The notes beneath the pieces are model-generated. The model was not told the origin of the DNA, ran no database searches, and worked only from the letters and a program-made list of their open reading frames with translations. The position numbers were made by a program, and so were the translations under genes. DNA of 8,467 nucleotides. Origin: Deltaproteobacteria bacterium. GTDB lineage: Bacteria; Desulfobacterota; Desulfobacteria; Desulfobacterales; ETH-SRB1. The stretch's first letter is position 1; the number at the start of each line of letters is the position of its first letter. The stretch lies in NCBI GenBank assembly GCA_019314185.1, contig JAFCZU010000119.1, positions 1 to 8,467 on the forward strand, in the 5' to 3' direction. Shown one piece after another: positions 5,322-8,467 of this stretch.

Positions 5322-6047
5322 ATGAAAAGAATGCTGGATATAGTATGTTCTTTCTTCGGCTTGGTGCTACTTAGCCCTTTGTTGATACCGGTAATGCTTT
5401 TGATATGGCGGCAGGATCGCCATTCACCATTGTATATTGCACCGAGAGTTGGAAAAGATAGCAAAATTTTTAAAATGTTCAAACTTCGTTCCATGGTGGC
5501 CGATGCAGATAAAACAGGTGTTGACTCCACCTCCGCTGGTGATTCGCGAATTACACCCATTGGGCATTTTGTTCGCAAATTCAAACTGGACGAATTTACT
5601 CAGTTATGGAATGTCCTAAAGGGAGATATGAGCCTTGTGGGGCCACGACCCAATGTTAAAAAAGAAACTGATCTATATACTGATGTCGAGAAGGGATTGC
5701 TTAGTATTAAACCCGGAATAACAGATTTTTCATCTGTTGTTTTTTCAGATGAAAATGAGATTCTAAAAGAGAGCAAAGATCCTGATATCGATTATAATCA
5801 GTTAATCAGGCCGTGGAAAAGCCGGCTGGGTTTGCTGTATGCGAAACATCAATCCTTTCTGCTGGACTGTGTGCTTGTGTTGCTGACGGTGGTCGCTCTT
5901 GTTTCCCGGGAGAAAGCGCTTTGTGGTGTGAACAGGTTGCTTAAATGGTTAGATGCACCGGCTGATGTGATACGCGTTTCAAAGAGAGAAGATATGCTTG
6001 TGCCCACGTCTCCGCCCGGCTCGGAGAGCATTGTGACGACCCGATAA
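5322..6047 (+). CDS. Initiating sugar-phosphate transferase (monotopic phosphoglycosyl transferase, Bac_transf family)
   Basis: This inner-membrane enzyme of 241 residues transfers a sugar phosphate from a UDP-sugar to undecaprenyl phosphate, the first committed step of glycan repeat assembly (PglC/WcaJ-type, PF02397). It begins MKRMLDIVCSFFGLVLLSPL, the family's N-terminal re-entrant membrane helix (about 5-29). PRVGKDSKIFKMFKLRSM follows at about 41-58, then the catalytic Asp-Glu dyad in KLDEFTQLWNV (Asp90, Glu91), GDMSLVGPRP (101-110) and KPGITD (130-135). A hydrophobic segment lies at about 179-195. The C-terminal tail of about 45 residues after it is longer than in minimal PglC and has no recognised domain. 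The start is certain within a codon because family homology begins at residue 2, yet the ATG lies just nine bases after a repeat arm, with only GGGA as a weak ribosome site. Confidence 0.92.
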   Translation: MKRMLDIVCSFFGLVLLSPLLIPVMLLIWRQDRHSPLYIAPRVGKDSKIFKMFKLRSMVADADKTGVDSTSAGDSRITPIGHFVRKFKLDEFTQLWNVLKGDMSLVGPRPNVKKETDLYTDVEKGLLSIKPGITDFSSVVFSDENEILKESKDPDIDYNQLIRPWKSRLGLLYAKHQSFLLDCVLVLLTVVALVSREKALCGVNRLLKWLDAPADVIRVSKREDMLVPTSPPGSESIVTTR

Positions 6048-6093
6048 ATATCCGCCAATTACCCCAGTACGATCTTCCGGACCTATGGGGCAG

Positions 6094-6176
6094 GCGCAGA
6101 TTACACAAATTGAAAAGTCAAAATGAGAGATAGCCTGGGCGGTTTGATGTTTCATTTAATCTGTGAAAACCTGTGG
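6094..6176 (+). repeat. Solo inverted repeat related to the 5151-5312 element
   Basis: The left arm GCGCAGATTACACAAATT (6094-6111) and the right arm AATCTGTGAAAACCTGTGG (6158-6176) are degenerate versions of the arms at 5151-5169 and 5294-5312. They enclose only 46 bases with no GxxExxY coding trace. The right arm again lies directly before a gene start, with the E1 alpha ATG 11 bases later. The rest of the gap (6048-6093) shows only a short CCCCA/TGGGG inverted repeat. Confidence 0.55.
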
Positions 6177-6179
6177 ATT

Positions 6180-6184
6180 GAGGA
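6180..6184 (+). promoter_or_regulatory. Shine-Dalgarno site for E1 alpha
   Basis: GAGGA stands three bases before the ATG at 6188, immediately after the repeat arm; the close spacing supports but does not prove this start. Confidence 0.5.
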
Positions 6185-6187
6185 ATT

Positions 6188-7168
6188 ATGAAAAAGTATT
6201 CCAAAGATTTTTTGCGGCAGTTGTACAGGACAATGTTAAGAATCCGGGTTTGTGAAGAAAGTCTTGTAGGGCCGATTCTTAATGGAGATGTTCGGTGCCC
6301 TGTTCATCTATGCTCCGGTGAAGAGGCTATCGCTGCCGGAATTTGTGCTTCTTTGAACGAAACGGATTATATCTTTGGCAACCACCGTTCTCATGGGCAC
6401 TTTCTTGCCAAAGGTGGCAGTATGGATGAGCTTGCAGCGGAAATTTACGGAAAGGAGACTGGTTGTTCCAGGGGAAGAGGCGGTTCCATGCATCTGATCG
6501 ATCCTGATGTAGGGATGATGGGCGCTGCTCCAATTGTGGCGGGAACGATTTCACTGGCTGTAGGCGCTGCACTGGCATCTCATATACGTAAAGAAAAACG
6601 GGTTTCCGTCAGTTTTTTCGGCGATGGCGCAACCAATGAGGGGGTCTTGTTTGAATGCATGAACCTTGCAGCTCTGAAGAAACTGCCCATTATCTTTGTT
6701 TGTGAAAACAATTTTTACGCAACACATATGCCTGTTGCGGAATGCCGGCCTGATTGCGACATCGCCGATATTGCAAAGCCTTTTAATATCCCGAACGTTC
6801 GTGTGGATGGAAACAATGTGCTGGAGGTTTTTGAGACGGCAAAAAAGGCTGTGGCCGCCTGCAGGGACGGAAGCGGGCCTTTTTTTATCGAAGCCATTAC
6901 CTACCGTCTTCGTGGGCATGTGGGACCGGATGATAATATACAGGGTACGCATACCGATATCCGACCTCAAGAAGAGATTGATACGTGGAAGAAGAAAGAT
7001 CCGGTTATCAATTTTGAAAGATGCCTTTTGGACAACGGTGTTCTGAGTGAATCAGAGGTTTTTGAAATAAAGAAGGAAATTGATAAAGAAGTTCGTGAGG
7101 CGCATGTTTTTGCCAATAATAGTCCTTATCCCGAAGAAAGTGAGTTGGGTGTCTATGTCTTTAAATAA
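6188..7168 (+). CDS. TPP-dependent 2-oxoacid dehydrogenase-type E1, alpha subunit
   Basis: This 326-residue protein belongs to the alpha subunits of heterotetrameric E1 enzymes (pyruvate, acetoin and branched-chain 2-oxoacid dehydrogenase type), which use thiamine diphosphate to decarboxylate or cleave a keto substrate. It carries PVHLCSGEEAIAAG (38-51), GNHRSHGH (64-71), SRGRGGSMH (94-102) and the TPP/magnesium motif GDG at 145-147 ending in ENN at 173-175. The later YRLRGHVGPDD loop (about 238-248) and the DPVINFE region are also as in the family. Length is normal. It overlaps the beta gene by 14 bases, so both are made together. No lipoyl E2 or E3 gene is in view, and the setting is a polysaccharide locus, so I infer a role in making an acyl or branched-sugar precursor rather than central metabolism. 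Confidence 0.92.
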   Translation: MKKYSKDFLRQLYRTMLRIRVCEESLVGPILNGDVRCPVHLCSGEEAIAAGICASLNETDYIFGNHRSHGHFLAKGGSMDELAAEIYGKETGCSRGRGGSMHLIDPDVGMMGAAPIVAGTISLAVGAALASHIRKEKRVSVSFFGDGATNEGVLFECMNLAALKKLPIIFVCENNFYATHMPVAECRPDCDIADIAKPFNIPNVRVDGNNVLEVFETAKKAVAACRDGSGPFFIEAITYRLRGHVGPDDNIQGTHTDIRPQEEIDTWKKKDPVINFERCLLDNGVLSESEVFEIKKEIDKEVREAHVFANNSPYPEESELGVYVFK

Positions 7169-8144
7169 TAGAAAACTTCAATATAGTTTGGCGGCAAATG
7201 AAGCATTCCATCAGATGATGGAAAAGGACGAATCTGTTTTTTTAATCGGTCAGGGGGTTAAAAGCCCATGGTATGTCGGCAATACTGCCAGGGGGCTTCT
7301 GGAGCGGTTCGGCCCGGACAGGGTCATTGACACCCCTGTTTCTGAAAATGCGGTGACCGGCGCCGCGGTTGGCGCTGCCATGGCGGGCATGCGGTCTGTG
7401 GTGGTACATCCCCGCATGGATTTTATGATGTATGCGCTCGATCCGATTATTAACCAGGCTGCCAACTGGTACTACATGAATGGTGGGAAATTGTCCGTAC
7501 CGATTGTATTTTGGGGAATAATTAACAGAGGCGGAGAACAGGCTGCCCAGCATTCTCAGGCGCTCCATACCATTTTGGGTCATATTCCGGGGCTTAAAGT
7601 CGTGATGCCCTCAACGCCTTATGATGCAAAAGGGTTGATGATTTCAGCTATAAAAGATGATAATCCTGTAGTATATATTGATGATCGCTGGTTGCATAGC
7701 ACTGAAGGGGCTGTCCCTGAAGAGATATACGAAGTTCCTATCGGAAAAGCTGCAATCCGTAAAGAAGGCAATGATGTGACTCTGGTAGCGGTATCATTTA
7801 TTATGCGCCATGCATTGGAGGCCGCAGCAGAATTGGCCAAGGAAAATATCGAGGTAGAAGTAATAGATCTTCGAACAATCAAACCTCTTGATAAAGACCT
7901 TGTTTTGGAATCCGTCAAAAAGACCAGCCGATTGGCTGTGGCTGATCCTGGATGGAAGACTTATGGTATGGCCGCTGAAATATCGGCTTTTGTTTTTGAG
8001 GAGGCTTTTGACTCTCTCAAAGCACCATTTGTCAGGGTAACATTACCTGATCTTCCGGCAGCCGCCAGTTCAGCTCTGGAAAAGCTATATTATCCAACAA
8101 CCAAAGATATTGTTCAGGCGATTCGGGGAATGATGAATAAGTAA
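7155..8144 (+). CDS. TPP-dependent 2-oxoacid dehydrogenase-type E1, beta subunit
   Basis: This 329-residue partner of the alpha subunit has the transketolase-like pyrimidine-binding domain at about 8-185. Glu64 in DTPVSENAVTGAAVGAAM is the TPP-activating glutamate, and AAQHSQALHTILGHIPGLKV follows at about 130-149 (conserved HSQ and PGLKV). The C-terminal transketolase domain (about 200-325) has VEVIDLRTIKPLD and the family's WKTYGMAAEI segment. The ATG at 7155 starts before the alpha stop; a longer reading back to 7080 would add 25 residues translated from the alpha gene in another frame and is unlikely. GTG at 7149 is a possible alternative start. Odd point: the family's vPIVvR strand reads VPIVFWG here, with tryptophan in place of the usual arginine, hinting at a changed substrate pocket. 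The stop abuts a TTAGCC repeat. Confidence 0.92.
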   Translation: MSLNNRKLQYSLAANEAFHQMMEKDESVFLIGQGVKSPWYVGNTARGLLERFGPDRVIDTPVSENAVTGAAVGAAMAGMRSVVVHPRMDFMMYALDPIINQAANWYYMNGGKLSVPIVFWGIINRGGEQAAQHSQALHTILGHIPGLKVVMPSTPYDAKGLMISAIKDDNPVVYIDDRWLHSTEGAVPEEIYEVPIGKAAIRKEGNDVTLVAVSFIMRHALEAAAELAKENIEVEVIDLRTIKPLDKDLVLESVKKTSRLAVADPGWKTYGMAAEISAFVFEEAFDSLKAPFVRVTLPDLPAAASSALEKLYYPTTKDIVQAIRGMMNK

Positions 8145-8165
8145 TTAGCCGCAGACGGGCACAGG
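8145..8165 (+). repeat. TTAGCC-type gene-end repeat, copy 3
   Basis: TTAGCCGCAGACGGGCACAG follows the E1 beta TAA directly. It resembles the repeat at 2985-3007 (TTAGCCACAGAC...CACAGA) and shares its first bases with the inverted repeat starting at 3954. Confidence 0.5.
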
Positions 8166-8203
8166 TAAACGGAAGGGATGAATTGCCGATTCATGTTTTT
8201 TTC

Positions 8204-8258
8204 AATGTTCTTAGCAGCAAAGGTATTAAACATTAAGGTATTAAACATTAATGTTCTT
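8204..8258 (+). repeat. 15-bp tandem duplication flanked by 9-bp direct repeats
   Basis: AAGGTATTAAACATT occurs twice in tandem at 8220-8234 and 8235-8249. The unit pair is flanked by AATGTTCTT at 8204-8212 and 8250-8258. The right junction forms a perfect 12-bp palindrome AACATTAATGTT (8244-8255). No gene is supported in 8145-8319. Confidence 0.8.
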
Positions 8259-8319
8259 GTCAGAGGGATGTGAGTTAAAGTCCGGCAAAAGGCTATAGTT
8301 TTTAAGAGAAATTTGTTCA

Positions 8320-8467
8320 TTATTTAGATTCCGCGCTGAGGATGTTGTGCGTGCCGATTGCCCGAAAAAACAATGTGTTTTCAGAGAATTCAAAAGTAAA
8401 GCGATATTTCATGGTAACAGATCCCTCCCATCGATTTTTTGTTCCTTGTATCCGCTTTACCCGGAGG
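8320..8467 (-). CDS. RelE-like toxin, C-terminal part (runs off the right edge)
   Basis: Reading the minus strand from the right edge, one frame is open for 48 codons to a TAA at 8322-8320. It includes VKRIQGTKNRWEGSV, TMKYRFTFEFSE and TLFFRAIGTHNIL. This pattern (basic-GT-x-RWEG, YRFTFEF, then a strand ending in GTHxIL near the C-terminus) fits the last part of RelE/ParE-superfamily mRNA interferase toxins. The true start lies beyond the window; the internal ATG at 8412 follows a GGGAGG but would give only 30 residues and omit conserved residues. The gene faces the polysaccharide genes convergently and is probably the end of a second toxin-antitoxin pair. A partner antitoxin cannot be seen. 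Assignment is from motif memory only. Confidence 0.55.
   Translation of the reverse strand, partial: LRVKRIQGTKNRWEGSVTMKYRFTFEFSENTLFFRAIGTHNILSAESK

Noticed and set aside
5099..5584. Minus-strand 161-codon frame across the composite element
   Set aside because: Its HRSRRFHRLYTN and similar stretches are translations of the repeats, and the rest is antisense to real genes.
7080..7154. 25-residue N-terminal extension of E1 beta
   Set aside because: This part overlaps well-conserved E1 alpha codons in another frame, and E1 beta homology begins just after the ATG at 7155.
8114..8320. 68-codon minus-strand frame starting at a TAATG overlap with the RelE-like stop
   Set aside because: Its translation is dominated by the tandem 15-mer repeat (LMFNTLMFNT) and overlaps the end of the E1 beta gene; probably chance.
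8342..8467. Plus-strand open frame from an ATG at 8342 to the right edge
   Set aside because: It is the complement of the minus-strand frame that carries RelE-like motifs; its own translation resembles no family.

Overview
The window is a piece of a bacterial surface-polysaccharide (O-antigen, capsule or exopolysaccharide) biosynthesis locus. All the large genes lie on the + strand. Base composition is moderate and AT-leaning. Most genes have recognisable Shine-Dalgarno sites, and the intergenic DNA is full of short-period repeats. In my experience such repeats, together with GxxExxY-type proteins, are common in Desulfobacterota and other environmental Gram-negative lineages. The assignment to Desulfobacterota is a weak inference; no rRNA or other taxonomic marker is present.

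Layout from left to right: (1) 1-795, remains of a flippase-like (lysylphosphatidylglycerol synthase TM-type) membrane protein. Its C-terminal half is open, but an in-frame stop and a non-membrane-like stretch separate it from an upstream fragment. (2) 829-2085, a GT-B family 4 glycosyltransferase, coupled by a TAATG overlap to (3) 2085-2981, a class I SAM methyltransferase. The methyltransferase C-terminus carries an in-frame block of repeat DNA. (4) 2982-3250, repeat patchwork without a gene. (5) 3251-3825, a toxin-antitoxin pair (DUF4258 toxin and YgiT-type zinc-finger antitoxin, ATGA overlap). (6) 3826-4045, an unrecognised coding remnant followed by an imperfect inverted repeat. (7) 4046-5170, a PLP-dependent DegT/DnrJ/EryC1/StrS sugar aminotransferase. 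(8) 5151-5312, a small composite element in which inverted repeats flank a dead GxxExxY gene fragment. (9) 5322-6047, a phosphoglycosyl transferase that would start glycan assembly on undecaprenyl phosphate. (10) a related repeat without GxxExxY at 6094-6176. (11) 6188-7168 and 7155-8144, overlapping alpha and beta subunits of a TPP-dependent 2-oxoacid dehydrogenase-type E1 enzyme. (12) 8145-8319, repeat-rich DNA, and (13) the C-terminal end of a RelE-like toxin on the minus strand, running off the right edge.

Pathway reading (inference): the aminotransferase makes an amino sugar nucleotide, the phosphoglycosyl transferase loads the first sugar phosphate on the lipid carrier, the GT4 enzyme extends the chain, and the methyltransferase may modify sugar or chain. 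The E1 alpha/beta pair probably supplies or modifies an unusual acyl or branched-sugar building block, because no E2 or E3 gene is visible beside it.

The most striking feature is the repeat ecology. Several families of about 9-11 nt-periodic repeats sit almost exactly at gene ends and starts. One repeat supplies the last residues and stop codon of the aminotransferase, another has entered the methyltransferase frame, and a 33-bp hairpin is nested inside that copy. In one place inverted repeats enclose a GxxExxY relic, which suggests a link between this putative nuclease family and the dispersal of the repeats.
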